Below the pieces are notes generated by a model. It ran no database searches and was not told the DNA's origin. It saw nothing but the letters and a program-made list of their open reading frames with translations. A stretch of 64,000 bases of DNA from Prauserella muralis. GTDB lineage: Bacteria; Actinomycetota; Actinomycetes; Mycobacteriales; Pseudonocardiaceae. How positions within the stretch are numbered: the first letter of the stretch is position 1; every line of letters begins with the position of its first letter. The translations under genes and the position numbers were made by a program. The stretch spans positions 1 through 64,000 of the forward strand of contig NZ_MASW01000014.1 of the NCBI RefSeq assembly GCF_003202285.1, in the 5' to 3' direction. Below, one piece after another: positions 16,873-25,898 of this stretch.

Positions 16873-17229
16873 GTGGCTGATTCGAAGTGTGATTTGCGGT
16901 CTATCCTGCTCCCCGCGTCCGATTTGGAAAGTTCATTGGCCTTTTATCGAGATGGGTTGGGGCTCGGTGTCCGGATGCGGGATCGGGACGACTATGCCGA
17001 ACTCTCCGCCGGGTCGATAAAGCTCGCCTTGGCGACTCCGGCTGACCATCCGGTGCCGGAGTCGGCGTTGCCGGTGTTCCGGAGCGACGACGTCTCGGTT
17101 GCGGTGTCCCGACTGCTGGCGGCCGGTGCGACGGTGTTGTCCGGGCCGGTTGAGGGGGCGCACGAGATTCGGGCGGTATTGCGGGACCCCAGCGGGAACC
17201 CTTTCGTGGTCTACCGAAGCCGGGCTTGA
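16873..17229 (+). CDS. VOC/glyoxalase-fold protein
   Basis: The 118-residue, single-domain vicinal-oxygen-chelate protein contains LLPASDLESSLAFYRDGLGL near the N-terminus and FRSDDVSVAVSRLLAAGATV with VLRDPSGNPFVVY at the C-terminus, the paired beta-alpha-beta-beta-beta pattern. I chose the GTG at 16873 because a GGAG precedes it by 5 bp and the fold starts there; GTG 16867 is equally possible. VOC proteins include isomerases, dioxygenases and binding proteins, and the function here is open. It leads the LLM monooxygenase operon with 29 bp to the next gene, so a role with that enzyme's substrate or product is plausible. Confidence 0.75.
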   Translation: MADSKCDLRSILLPASDLESSLAFYRDGLGLGVRMRDRDDYAELSAGSIKLALATPADHPVPESALPVFRSDDVSVAVSRLLAAGATVLSGPVEGAHEIRAVLRDPSGNPFVVYRSRA

Positions 17230-17258
17230 CCAGTTAACCGATGTGAGGAGTAAGTCTT

Positions 17259-18443
17259 ATGAAGGAGATTTTGTTCTACCTGCCGGCCGTGGGCAGTTAT
17301 GACCAGATGAAGAAGGGCTTCGCTGGGGTCAACGACAAGAACTACCAGAACATGCTCTTCCAGATCACCAAGCAGGCGCAACTGGCTGACGATCTCGGGT
17401 ACTGGGGCGTCGCGTTTACGGAGCACCATTTCCACATCGAAGGCTTCGAGGAGTCGAACAACCCGATCCTGCTCGATCTGTACATCGCGATGCAGACACA
17501 GCGGATCAAGGTCGGGCAGATGGCGAACGTGCTGCCGTTCCAGAATCCGATTCGGCTGGCCGAGGACCTCGCGATGCTCGACCAGATGACGCGCGGACGC
17601 TCCTTCGTCGGGATCGCCAGGGGGTATCAGAAGCGGTGGGCGGACGTGCTCGGGCAGACGTACCACGTCGGCGCCACGTCCTCCGACAAGTCGGAACGCG
17701 ATGTGGCCAACCGCAAGCGGTTCAACGAGCACTGGGAGATCATGAAGGCGCTGTGGAGCGAGCGCACGACGTCTCTGAAAACCGAAAACTGGCAGGTTCC
17801 GCCGCCGGGAATCGATTTCAATCACGAAGCGGTGAATAATTTTGGCGGTGGCCAGGACGATCAGGGCGTGATCACCGAGGTCGGTATCGCCCCGAAGCCG
17901 TACCAGAAGCCGTGGCCGCAGGTGTTCCAGCCGTTCAGCTTCAGCGAGGAGTCCTTCCGGTTCTGCGCCCGCGAGGGCATCGTCCCGATCGTGATGAACA
18001 CCAATGACGAGGTCATTTCTCGGTTGCTGGACGTGTATCAGGAGGAGGCCGAGGCGGCGGGTCGCGGAGCGCTCAAGCGCGGGGAGGGGGTGGGCATCTT
18101 CCGCGACGTGCTGGTGTCACGAGACGCCGATGAGGCCCATTACTGGGCCCGACGCGGTAATGGTTTCATCTTCCCAAACTGGTTCGGGCCGATGGGCTTT
18201 GCCGAGGTGATGCGGAATCCCGGCGAGACCGGCCAGATCGGGGCCGACTACGACACCCTGTGTGAGCGTGGTTTCGAGTTCGTCGGTACGCCTGACGACA
18301 TCAACCGCCGGATCGAGAAGTTGGTGTCGCAGCACGACCCCGAGTATCTGCTGCAGTGGCAGTACCCCGGCCCGGTGCCGCACGACGTGCAGATGCGCAG
18401 CATCGAGCTGTGGGCCTCCGAGATCGCTCCGAACTGGCTGTGA
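17259..18443 (+). CDS. LLM-class flavin-dependent monooxygenase
   Basis: This 394-residue member of the bacterial-luciferase-like superfamily starts at an ATG after GAGGAG. Typical segments are ADDLGYWGVAFTEHHFHIEG (the xEHHF motif), ANVLPFQNPIRLAEDLAMLD and MTRGRSFVGIARGY, with VGTPDDINRRIEKLV near the C-terminus. These enzymes use reduced FMN supplied by a separate reductase; one is encoded in the same operon. Reactions in the family include Baeyer-Villiger oxygenation (diketocamphane monooxygenases), long-chain alkane hydroxylation (LadA) and oxidation of small organics. A lactonase-like hydrolase and CoA pathway downstream favour oxygenation of a ketone or terpenoid, but the substrate is inferred only. 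A 13-bp-arm hairpin follows the stop. Confidence 0.88.
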   Translation: MKEILFYLPAVGSYDQMKKGFAGVNDKNYQNMLFQITKQAQLADDLGYWGVAFTEHHFHIEGFEESNNPILLDLYIAMQTQRIKVGQMANVLPFQNPIRLAEDLAMLDQMTRGRSFVGIARGYQKRWADVLGQTYHVGATSSDKSERDVANRKRFNEHWEIMKALWSERTTSLKTENWQVPPPGIDFNHEAVNNFGGGQDDQGVITEVGIAPKPYQKPWPQVFQPFSFSEESFRFCAREGIVPIVMNTNDEVISRLLDVYQEEAEAAGRGALKRGEGVGIFRDVLVSRDADEAHYWARRGNGFIFPNWFGPMGFAEVMRNPGETGQIGADYDTLCERGFEFVGTPDDINRRIEKLVSQHDPEYLLQWQYPGPVPHDVQMRSIELWASEIAPNWL

Positions 18444-18452
18444 GGCACGTGA

Positions 18453-18495
18453 CCGCCGCGGCCGGACCATTCCCCTCGCCGACCGGCCGCGGCGG
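18453..18495 (+). terminator. Strong intercistronic hairpin after the LLM gene
   Basis: CCGCCGCGGCCGG at 18453-18465 and CCGGCCGCGGCGG at 18483-18495 are perfect 13-bp arms with a 17-nt loop, in the gap between the monooxygenase and the first acyl-CoA dehydrogenase. No T-run follows, so it may attenuate transcription or protect the upstream mRNA rather than stop transcription fully. Confidence 0.65.
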
Positions 18496-18525
18496 CGGAT
18501 CCCTCTGTCACAACAGGAGACACTG

Positions 18526-19692
18526 ATGAGCAGCCGCGTTCTACCGATAGATGTGGTGCGGGTTCCGCCCGGTCTGGAACCGCTCCGGGCCGAAGTACGT
18601 ACGTTTCTCGATTCCGAGATCCGGCGAGGTGCGTTCACCCCACAATGTGACTCCTGGTTGACCGGCTGGGACGAGCCGTTCTCCCGGCGGCTGGCCGAGC
18701 ACGGGTGGATTGGCATGACCATTCCGCGCCGGTACGGCGGGCAGGGACGGACGGTGCTGGATCGGCAGGTGGTACTTGAAGAGCTCCTCGCCGTGGGGGC
18801 CCCGGTGGCGGCGCACTGGATCGCTGACCGCCAGACAGCGCCCTCGCTGCTGCGCTACGGCAGCGAACAGCAGCGGGCGGAGTTCCTGCCTGAGATCGCG
18901 GCGGGACGCTGTTACTTCGCCATCGGCATGAGCGAACCTGACAGCGGCTCCGACCTGGCTTCCGTGCGGACACGAGCGGTCCGAGTGGCTGGCGGTTGGC
19001 GGCTGACCGGGACGAAGGTGTGGACCAGCGGAGCACATCGGGCGCAGTGGTTCTTCGTGCTCGCCAGAAGCGCACCGGATACCGGAGATCGGCACGCCGG
19101 GCTGAGCCAGTTCATCGTGAACCTGCGTGCCGAGGGTGTCACCGTACGGCCGATCCGGCTGCTCACCGGTGAGCACGAGTTCAACGAGGTACAGCTGGAC
19201 GGAGTGTTCGTCCCGGATCGGTACGTGCTGGGTGAGATCGGCAGCGGTTGGGGCCAGGTCACCTCTGAGCTGGGTTATGAACGCAGCGGACCGGAACGCC
19301 TGCTCACCACCTTCCCCCTGCTCGCCGCGCTCGTCTCCGAGGTACGCCGACGCGCGGACCGAGACCCGGCGGCGGTCGCCGAGATCGGCGCGCTCACGTC
19401 CCGCCTGCTCACCCTGCGGCAGTTGTCGTTGTCTGTCGCCGGAATGCTCGCGGCGGGCAAACCCGCCGACGTGGCCGCCGCGCTGGTCAAGGATCTGGGC
19501 ACCCGGTTCGAACAGGAGGTGGCCGAGCGGGCGCGGATGCTCGCCGACGAGATGCCGGATCCAGACGCGGCGCCGGGCACGTTCACCAGCCACCTTGTTC
19601 GCGGTCTGCTTCATTCCCCCGGATACACCCTGCGCGGTGGCACCAACGAGGTGCTGCGCGGGGTCGTCGCCAAGGCGTTGGAGCGCGCATGA
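18526..19692 (+). CDS. Acyl-CoA dehydrogenase, large partner
   Basis: The 388-residue acyl-CoA dehydrogenase contains GMSEPDSGSDLASVRTRAVR (FAD/substrate signature), GTKVWTSGAHRAQWFFVLAR, and YTLRGGTNEVLRG near the C-terminus. The Glu that serves as catalytic base in medium-chain enzymes is Gly here (RGGT instead of YEGT); a Glu in GYERSGPERLL could serve instead, as in isovaleryl-type enzymes. The ATG at 18526 follows CAGGAGA. The stop overlaps the start of a second, shorter dehydrogenase by ATGA. Pairs like this form heteromeric dehydrogenases in steroid and other ring-degrading actinobacteria, so I expect an alpha-2-beta-2 enzyme that introduces a double bond into an unusual acyl-CoA. Confidence 0.88.
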   Translation: MSSRVLPIDVVRVPPGLEPLRAEVRTFLDSEIRRGAFTPQCDSWLTGWDEPFSRRLAEHGWIGMTIPRRYGGQGRTVLDRQVVLEELLAVGAPVAAHWIADRQTAPSLLRYGSEQQRAEFLPEIAAGRCYFAIGMSEPDSGSDLASVRTRAVRVAGGWRLTGTKVWTSGAHRAQWFFVLARSAPDTGDRHAGLSQFIVNLRAEGVTVRPIRLLTGEHEFNEVQLDGVFVPDRYVLGEIGSGWGQVTSELGYERSGPERLLTTFPLLAALVSEVRRRADRDPAAVAEIGALTSRLLTLRQLSLSVAGMLAAGKPADVAAALVKDLGTRFEQEVAERARMLADEMPDPDAAPGTFTSHLVRGLLHSPGYTLRGGTNEVLRGVVAKALERA

Positions 19693-20750
19693 ACGAGGAG
19701 TTGCACGCGATCGCGGCGACCGCGGCTCAGATCTGCTCGGAGTGGACGCCGGAGGCCGCGGCCCGGTACTCAGGCGGGTGGGCTGACGAGGTATGGGACT
19801 CCTTGACAAAGGCGGAGTTCACCGTGCTGCCGGTGCCCGAGTCCTCTGGTGGGGCCGGGGCGGGGCTGGCCGAGGCCGCGGTCGTGGTGCACGAGATCGG
19901 ACGCGCCGCGGTGCCGGTGCCATTGACGGAGACGGCGCTGCTGGCAGGGTGGCTATTGACCGCGGCCAGCCGGACGGTTCCGACCGGTCCGCTGACCGCG
20001 TCGGCGCCCACGGACATGGCAGTCGACCGATGCGCCGGGGGGTACCGGTTGACGGGGAAACTGTCCAGGGTTCCCTACGGCCACCTGGCCGAGCGGGTCG
20101 CGGTGCTGCTTGACCGTGCCGAGCCGCTGGTGGCGATCCTGGACTCGCCGAGGGAAGCGTGGGAACGTGGCCGTAACCTGGCCGGAGAGCCCCGGGATAC
20201 TTTGCTGCTGCAGGACACTTTCGTGCCGGGCGAGGACGTCACCGAAGTGGACGCCACGATCTCCGGCAGGGCATTTCGGGTTCGCGGTGCGCTTGGCCGG
20301 GCACTGCTGCTCAGCGGGGCCATGGAAGCCGCACTCGATTCGACGATCACCTACGCCGGGCAGCGGGAGCAGTTCGGCCGCCCGATTTCCCGGTTCCAGG
20401 CCGTCAGCCATCACCTCGCGGCGATGGCTGAGGAGGCGGCGGCCAGCACCACGGTCGCGATGTCGGCCGCCACAGCTGGTCAGCAACCGGACTGGATCCT
20501 CACGGCAGCGGCCAAGGCGCAGGCCGGTCGTGCCGCAGGCGTGGTGGCGCGACTGGCCCATCAGGTACACGGCGCGCTTGGCTTCACCGACGAGCATCCG
20601 TTGCGGCTGATCACCACCCGCTTGTGGTCATGGCGCGACGAGTTCGGCAATGAGCGGTTCTGGGAGCGGCAACTCGGCGCGGCTGCCTGCGCCGCACCAG
20701 ATCTGTGGACGCTTGTGACCGACCCGGCGGAGGTGCGCGCAAATGGCTGA
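19689..20750 (+). CDS. Acyl-CoA dehydrogenase, small partner
   Basis: At 353 residues this is a shorter, more divergent acyl-CoA dehydrogenase. The N-terminal helical domain carries SGGAGAGLAEAAVVVHEIGR. The C-terminal domain carries YAGQREQFGRPISRFQAVSH and HQVHGALGFTDEHPLRL. The middle beta domain is reduced. This is the usual look of the second subunit in heteromeric dehydrogenases, which may share one FAD site set with the partner encoded immediately upstream (4-bp overlap). It overlaps the enoyl-CoA hydratase-like gene by 8 bp, so the three are made together. Confidence 0.87.
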   Translation: MNEELHAIAATAAQICSEWTPEAAARYSGGWADEVWDSLTKAEFTVLPVPESSGGAGAGLAEAAVVVHEIGRAAVPVPLTETALLAGWLLTAASRTVPTGPLTASAPTDMAVDRCAGGYRLTGKLSRVPYGHLAERVAVLLDRAEPLVAILDSPREAWERGRNLAGEPRDTLLLQDTFVPGEDVTEVDATISGRAFRVRGALGRALLLSGAMEAALDSTITYAGQREQFGRPISRFQAVSHHLAAMAEEAAASTTVAMSAATAGQQPDWILTAAAKAQAGRAAGVVARLAHQVHGALGFTDEHPLRLITTRLWSWRDEFGNERFWERQLGAAACAAPDLWTLVTDPAEVRANG

Positions 20751-21543
20751 CCTGGAGTACTCCCGGGCTGACGCGGTCGCCACCATTCTGCTCAACCGCC
20801 CCGAGCGGAAGAACGCCTTCACCCTTCAGATGGTGCGTCACTGGGCGGACGCGCTGCACGAGGCGGCCAAGGACGATCAGGTGCGGGCGGTCGTGGTGCG
20901 CGGTGCAGGCGGCGCGTTCTGCTCCGGTATCGACCTCGACGAGTTGACCTCCGTGGATCCGGCGCCGCTGTCGCGTCGGCGGGTGCTCACCGACCAGGTA
21001 CACCGGGTGGCACGCGCCCTGGAGGACCTGGACAAACCGGTGATCGCAGCGGTACAGGGGACCGCGGTGGGCGCCGGTCTGGACATGGCGCTGATGTGCG
21101 ACATCCGTCTGGTCGGCGAGTCGGCCCGGTTGAGCGAAGGCTACATTCACGCGGGCCTCATCCCAGGCGATGGTGGCTGCCTGTGGCTTCCCCGGCTGGT
21201 CGGCGTTGCCCGCGCACTCGAACTCCTGCTCACCGGCGACGTGGTAGACGGCCCGAGGGCGGAGCGAATCGGACTCGCCAACCACTGCTACCCCGACGGC
21301 GAATTGCTCACCCGCACCTACGAGCTGGCCGCCCGCCTCGCGGCACTGCCCCCGGTGGCGGTCGGCTTCATCAAGCGTGCGACATACGAGTCGTTGCACC
21401 TGGACGCGCGAACGCACTTGAACATGATCGCCTCACACATGGCCGTCGTGCAGTCCACGGAGGACTCGGCCGCGACGTTGGCGGCGCTGCGCGCCAAGCG
21501 GAAAACAGGTGTCAAACGATCCGAGCCCAAACTCCCAGAGTGA
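20743..21543 (+). CDS. Enoyl-CoA hydratase/isomerase-family protein
   Basis: This 266-residue crotonase-fold protein has the oxyanion-hole segments [15 protein letters not shown] and [20 protein letters not shown], and [17 protein letters not shown]. By eye, the two Glu residues of classical hydratases are replaced: Asp in GLDMALMCD and Tyr or a shifted Glu in SEGYIHAG. So it may be an isomerase, hydrolase or C-C lyase of the superfamily rather than a simple hydratase. It overlaps the preceding dehydrogenase gene by 8 bp and clearly works on the product of that pair. Length is normal. Confidence 0.85.
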   Translation: MADLEYSRADAVATILLNRPERKNAFTLQMVRHWADALHEAAKDDQVRAVVVRGAGGAFCSGIDLDELTSVDPAPLSRRRVLTDQVHRVARALEDLDKPVIAAVQGTAVGAGLDMALMCDIRLVGESARLSEGYIHAGLIPGDGGCLWLPRLVGVARALELLLTGDVVDGPRAERIGLANHCYPDGELLTRTYELAARLAALPPVAVGFIKRATYESLHLDARTHLNMIASHMAVVQSTEDSAATLAALRAKRKTGVKRSEPKLPE

Positions 21544-21557
21544 AACGGTGTCGACGA

Positions 21558-22871
21558 ATGCGACAGATGCAATGTCACGAGCGGTCCGCGCGGCCGATCC
21601 AGGTGTCCGGCTCCCAGAACACCGACGAGGGCGACACGGCGGTGCGCGCGGCGGTGGCCGCCTTCGCCCGGGGCGAGTTCGTCGTCGTGATCGACGATGA
21701 GGATCGCGAGAACGAGGGTGATCTGATCATCGCGGCGGAAACCGTCACCAGTGCACAGATAGCCTTCCTGGTGCGCCACACGAGCGGCCTCGCCTGTGTG
21801 GCCATGGACGGGCAACGCCTGGACCAACTTCGCCTGGAACCGATGGTGGCCATGGGCGACGATCCCCGTGGCACCGCGTTCACCGTCTCGGTGGATCTGC
21901 GCGAGGGCACCACCACCGGCATTTCCGCCGCAGACCGAGCGTCGACCATCCGGGCACTGAGCGACCCGGCGGCCGGTCCGCACGACTTCACCCGGCCCGG
22001 CCATGTTTTCCCGCTTCGCGCTCGGCCCGGCGGCGTGCTCAAACGGGCTGGGCACACCGAGGCCGCAGTAGACTTGGCGCGGCTGGCCGGGAAGCGACCC
22101 GCCAGCGTGCTCGCTGAGATCGTCAACGACGACGGCACGGTGGCCCGCACGCCACAGCTGGTCGCCTTCGCCCGACGTCACGGGCTCACCGTGCTCACCA
22201 TCGCGGATCTGATCCGCTACCGTCAGCGCACCGAGCGCCTCGTCGAACGCACATCGCAGGCACCGTTGCCGACACCCTACGGCACCTTCGACGCGTTCTG
22301 CTACACCTCCCTGCTCGACGGCACCGAGCACCTCGCCCTCGTGGCGGGGGACGGCGCGAACCGCGACGAGGTCCTCGTCCGCGTGCACTCCGAGTGCCTC
22401 ACTGGCGACGTCCTGGGTTCGGCGCGTTGCGACTGCGGGGAGCAACTACGCCAGGCGTTGCGCGAAATCGCCGAGGCAGGCAGCGGCGTCCTGGTGTACC
22501 TGCGAGGTCAGGAAGGCCGCGGCATCGGGCTCGGGCACAAGCTCCGTGCCTACACCCTGCAGGACCAGGGATTGGACACCGTCGACGCGAACCTGGCCCT
22601 TGGCCTGCCGGTGGACGGCCGCGAGTACGGTGTGGGGGCTCAGATCCTGGCCGACCTCGGCGTCCACTCGATTCGCCTGATGACCAACAATCCGGCCAAA
22701 TACTCGGGGCTTTCGGGCTACGACATCACGATCGCGTCGCGCGTACCGCTCATCGTCACGGCCGGTGAGCACAACGCCGCCTATCTGATGACCAAACGAG
22801 ACCGGCTGGGACACCGGCTGGATCCGGTCGGCGGCACGCCGACAACCGCCCGGGAGCAGTCGCAGCCATGA
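21558..22871 (+). CDS. ribBA: Bifunctional DHBP synthase / GTP cyclohydrolase II (RibBA)
   Basis: The 437-residue fusion makes both early riboflavin precursors. Residues about 25-225 are 3,4-dihydroxy-2-butanone 4-phosphate synthase: [42 protein letters not shown] and [13 protein letters not shown]. The rest is GTP cyclohydrolase [22 protein letters not shown] with the zinc cysteines, [20 protein letters not shown], and [11 protein letters not shown]. Both active sites look intact. It sits in the catabolic operon between enoyl-CoA hydratase and flavin reductase genes, overlapping the latter by ATGA, and not in a rib operon. It probably raises FMN/FAD supply when the flavin-dependent enzymes of the pathway are made. 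Confidence 0.93.
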   Translation: MRQMQCHERSARPIQVSGSQNTDEGDTAVRAAVAAFARGEFVVVIDDEDRENEGDLIIAAETVTSAQIAFLVRHTSGLACVAMDGQRLDQLRLEPMVAMGDDPRGTAFTVSVDLREGTTTGISAADRASTIRALSDPAAGPHDFTRPGHVFPLRARPGGVLKRAGHTEAAVDLARLAGKRPASVLAEIVNDDGTVARTPQLVAFARRHGLTVLTIADLIRYRQRTERLVERTSQAPLPTPYGTFDAFCYTSLLDGTEHLALVAGDGANRDEVLVRVHSECLTGDVLGSARCDCGEQLRQALREIAEAGSGVLVYLRGQEGRGIGLGHKLRAYTLQDQGLDTVDANLALGLPVDGREYGVGAQILADLGVHSIRLMTNNPAKYSGLSGYDITIASRVPLIVTAGEHNAAYLMTKRDRLGHRLDPVGGTPTTAREQSQP

Positions 22872-23386
22872 CCGAGACCACCGCACGCGGCCAACAGGGC
22901 CCTCCGGCGCATGAGACGTTCGCGGCGCAGTTTCGCGAGGCGATGTCCCGGTTCCCCAGCGGAGTCACCATCGTGACCACGACCGACCACTGCGGAGCGA
23001 GGTGGGGATTCACCGCGAGCGCCTTCTGCTCCGTATCCGCGGAACCGCCGCTGGTGCTGGCCTGTCTGGCCGTCTCCGCCGACAGCTACCGTGCCTTCCG
23101 CACCTCAAGCAAGTGGGTGGTCAACATCCTCGGCGAAGAGCATGCTCCCCTGGCGAAACGGTTTGCCACCAAGGGAGCGGACAAGTTCGCCGGTGGCGAA
23201 TTCGACACGGACGCCGACGGTCTGCCGGTGTTGCCAGAGGCGGTGGCCTCCCTGGTGTGCCGGACGCAGGCCCGCCACCCGGCCGGTGATCACGTGATCC
23301 TCATCGGCGAAGCGGTCAACGTGCGGCTGCGCGATCACACCCCCCTTGTCTACTACGCCCGGGACTTCGCCCGGCTTTCCGCCTGA
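22868..23386 (+). CDS. NAD(P)H:flavin oxidoreductase, HpaC-like
   Basis: The 172-residue flavin reductase of the two-component monooxygenase class carries [19 protein letters not shown] near the N-terminus, [20 protein letters not shown] as the flavin-binding segment, and [20 protein letters not shown] near the C-terminus, all in family order and at normal length. It supplies free reduced FMN to a partner oxygenase, almost certainly the LLM monooxygenase of the same operon. The gene is translationally coupled to ribBA (ATGA overlap). Its end forms one arm of a 13-bp hairpin. Confidence 0.9.
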   Translation: MTETTARGQQGPPAHETFAAQFREAMSRFPSGVTIVTTTDHCGARWGFTASAFCSVSAEPPLVLACLAVSADSYRAFRTSSKWVVNILGEEHAPLAKRFATKGADKFAGGEFDTDADGLPVLPEAVASLVCRTQARHPAGDHVILIGEAVNVRLRDHTPLVYYARDFARLSA

Positions 23387-23405
23387 CAGCGAGGCGGAAA
23401 GCCGG
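23371..23405 (+). terminator. Hairpin spanning the flavin reductase stop codon
   Basis: CCGGCTTTCCGCC at 23371-23383 and GGCGGAAAGCCGG at 23393-23405 are perfect 13-bp arms; the TGA stop lies in the 9-nt loop. No T-run follows. It lies before the acyl-CoA ligase gene and could attenuate transcription or stabilise the 3' end of the upstream message. Confidence 0.65.
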
Positions 23406-23438
23406 TACACCCGGCACCGAGTTCGAAGGGAGAGCAGC

Positions 23439-25073
23439 GTGGACAGTCTCATGATGGACCGGCCGCTGCAACTGAAGACGCTGTTGTGGCGCGCGGAACG
23501 GCTCTTCGGGCACAAACAGATCATCACGCGGCGCGACGACGGCTACCGCCGCTATACCTACGCCGAATTCGGGAAGCGAGTTCGGCGGCTGACTGACGCG
23601 CTGAACCGGCTCGGCGTACGCACCGGTGACCGGGTGGGCACGTTGGGCTGGAACACCGACCAGCACTACGAAGCCTACTTCGCGGTGCCCTGCATGGGCG
23701 CGGTGCTGCACACCATCAACATCCGGCTATCCCCGGACCAGATCGGGTACGTCATCGAACACGCCGGGGACAGCGTGCTCCTGGTCAGTCCTGAACAGCT
23801 GCCGATGCTGGAACAGATCCGCGACCGGCTCACCAATGTGAAAGCAGTGGTCGTGTTCGGGGATGGCCCGCCGCCGACGACCGCGCTGGGACCGGTCTAC
23901 GGGTACGAGGAGTTGCTCGCCGACGCCGACGAGGAGATCGAGTTCCCCGATGTTGACGAGGACAGCCCAGCCGGAATGTGCTACACGTCGGGCACCACCG
24001 GGGAACCCAAGGGCGTGGTGTACAGCCACCGCAGCACCGTGCTGCACGCCCTGATCCTGTGCCTGCAGGGATCGATCGGCGTCGCCGAGCGGGAGACCTA
24101 TCTCCTGGTGACGCCTATGTCCCACGTTAACTCGTGGGGCATGCCGTACGCCTGCGCCCTGCAAGGAGCATCGCTGGCGTTGCCGGGAACGCAGCCACGA
24201 CCGCACCACTACCTGGAGATCATCGAGCACGCCCGAGTCAGTGTCTGCGTCGCCGCGGTGACGGTCGGCATGCTCATGCGCCAGGAACTCGAATCCGGAC
24301 GGCAATCCTACGTTCTCGACTCGCTGCACACCTTGTGGCTGGGCGGCCAGGCGCCCCCGATCGGCGAGATACGGTGGTGGCAGCAAGCACACGGCGTGCA
24401 CGTGTGCCAGGGCTGGGGCATGACCGAGGCGTCGCCGCTGCTCACCTTCACCACCCTCACAAGCCAGTTCACCGACCTCGACGACGAGGGGAAGTTCCGC
24501 CTGCTCGGCACCCAAGGCAAGCCGATGCCGCTCGTGGAGATCAAGCTGGTCGACGACCACGGCAAAGAGCTGCCCTGGGATGGCAAACACGCCGGGGAGA
24601 TCCTCGCGCGCTCCCCCTGGGTGGCCCGCGCCTACTACCACGACACACGTTCCCAGGACAGCTTCGCTGGTGGCTGGTTCCACACCGGCGACGTCGGCGT
24701 CATCGACCAGAACGGCTACCTGTCGCTGGTCGATCGCGTCAAAGACCTGATCAAAAGCGGTGGCGAATGGATCTCGTCAGTCGATTTGGAGAACGCACTC
24801 ATGGGGCATCCGGAAGTCCGGGAAGCCGCGGTGGTAGCCGCACCGGATCCGGTCTGGCTGGAGCGACCGATCGCCATCGTCGCCACCAACTCGCCGGTGG
24901 CGTCCGACGATCTCACCGAATTCCTCCGTGAGAAGTTCCCCAAGTTCTGGTTGCCGGACCGCTTCGTGTTCGTCGACGAGGTACCCAAGACCGGAGTCGG
25001 AAAATTCGACAAGAAGCTGCTCCGTCAACAAATTGCCGCCGGAAACAACCACAGCACGGACAAGACCCCCTGA
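23439..25073 (+). CDS. Acyl-CoA synthetase (FadD/AlkK-like)
   Basis: The 544-residue AMP-forming ligase activates a carboxylic acid to its CoA thioester. The P-loop is CYTSGTTGEPKGVVYSH, the later motifs are GWGMTEASPL and WFHTGDVGVID, and the C-terminal lysine motif is VPKTGVGKFDKKLLR. The domain order is complete. The GTG at 23439 follows GAAGGGAGAG and is preferred over the earlier ATG at 23346, which lies inside the flavin reductase gene. The enzyme resembles the ligase at 31844 (both have IKSGGEWISSV and LMGHP), so these are paralogues of the medium/long-chain group. Confidence 0.9.
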   Translation: MDSLMMDRPLQLKTLLWRAERLFGHKQIITRRDDGYRRYTYAEFGKRVRRLTDALNRLGVRTGDRVGTLGWNTDQHYEAYFAVPCMGAVLHTINIRLSPDQIGYVIEHAGDSVLLVSPEQLPMLEQIRDRLTNVKAVVVFGDGPPPTTALGPVYGYEELLADADEEIEFPDVDEDSPAGMCYTSGTTGEPKGVVYSHRSTVLHALILCLQGSIGVAERETYLLVTPMSHVNSWGMPYACALQGASLALPGTQPRPHHYLEIIEHARVSVCVAAVTVGMLMRQELESGRQSYVLDSLHTLWLGGQAPPIGEIRWWQQAHGVHVCQGWGMTEASPLLTFTTLTSQFTDLDDEGKFRLLGTQGKPMPLVEIKLVDDHGKELPWDGKHAGEILARSPWVARAYYHDTRSQDSFAGGWFHTGDVGVIDQNGYLSLVDRVKDLIKSGGEWISSVDLENALMGHPEVREAAVVAAPDPVWLERPIAIVATNSPVASDDLTEFLREKFPKFWLPDRFVFVDEVPKTGVGKFDKKLLRQQIAAGNNHSTDKTP

Positions 25074-25111
25074 CGCGAAACCAAGTCAAGACGACACCAA
25101 GGAGAAACGAC

Positions 25112-25894
25112 ATGAACACGGGAACAGCCAACCGGATGTGGGCTTTGCCGGGGGCGGAATTCACACTCGACACCGGCATCATGATCGTCAACGGGCAGGG
25201 GCAGGTCACCATTCCGGTACCGTCCTTTCTCATCGAACACGACCGGGGGCTGGTCCTGTTCGACACCGGCATCGCGTTTGAGGCGGCCGAGGACCCGCAC
25301 GCCGTCTACGGCGACCTCGCGGACGTCGTCGGACTCGCCTACGGACCGGAGGACCGTGTGGACCGGAAACTCGAGGCGCTTGGCTACAAGCCCTCGGCCA
25401 TCGATCACGTGATCGTCTCGCACGCGCATTTCGACCATGCCGGCGGCATCCGGCTCTTCCCCGACGCTCAGCTGTACATCGGTGAAGGCGACCTGCCCTA
25501 CTCGTACTGGCCGTTGCCCGCGGCCAAACCCTTCTTCCGGACCGCGGATTTCGACACGACGCGTGACTGGAAATGGAACCAGCTCTCGACGGATCATGAC
25601 CTGTTCGGCGACGGCAGCATCGTCATCCACCGCATGCCAGGTCACACCCCCGGCAACACTAGCGTGCTGGTGCGGCTGCCCAACCAGACGTTCCTGCTCA
25701 CCGGTGACACCGTCCACCTCCGCCAGGCCCTCACCGAAGACCTTCCGATGCCGTCGGACTACAACACCCTGCAGGCGGTCCGCTCGATCCGTCGCCTCAA
25801 GCAGCTCGCGAGGGCGCACGATGCCACGGTGTGGATCTCCCACGATCCCGAGGACTGGGCGACGCTCAAGCACGCACCCGCTTGCTACGACTGA
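25112..25894 (+). CDS. MBL-fold hydrolase, lactonase-like
   Basis: The 260-residue metallo-beta-lactamase-fold protein has SHAHFDHAGG (the HxHxDH zinc motif), a later zinc His in MPGHTPGN, the bridging Asp in TGDTVH, and WISHDPEDW at the end. The spacing resembles AiiA-type N-acyl-homoserine lactonases. The enzyme probably opens a lactone or related ester. In an operon with a possible Baeyer-Villiger-type monooxygenase, hydrolysis of the lactone product is the simplest role. Signal quenching is the alternative; nothing in the sequence decides. It lies 38 bp after the acyl-CoA ligase gene and has its own AAGGAG site. Confidence 0.83.
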   Translation: MNTGTANRMWALPGAEFTLDTGIMIVNGQGQVTIPVPSFLIEHDRGLVLFDTGIAFEAAEDPHAVYGDLADVVGLAYGPEDRVDRKLEALGYKPSAIDHVIVSHAHFDHAGGIRLFPDAQLYIGEGDLPYSYWPLPAAKPFFRTADFDTTRDWKWNQLSTDHDLFGDGSIVIHRMPGHTPGNTSVLVRLPNQTFLLTGDTVHLRQALTEDLPMPSDYNTLQAVRSIRRLKQLARAHDATVWISHDPEDWATLKHAPACYD

Positions 25895-25898
25895 CACC

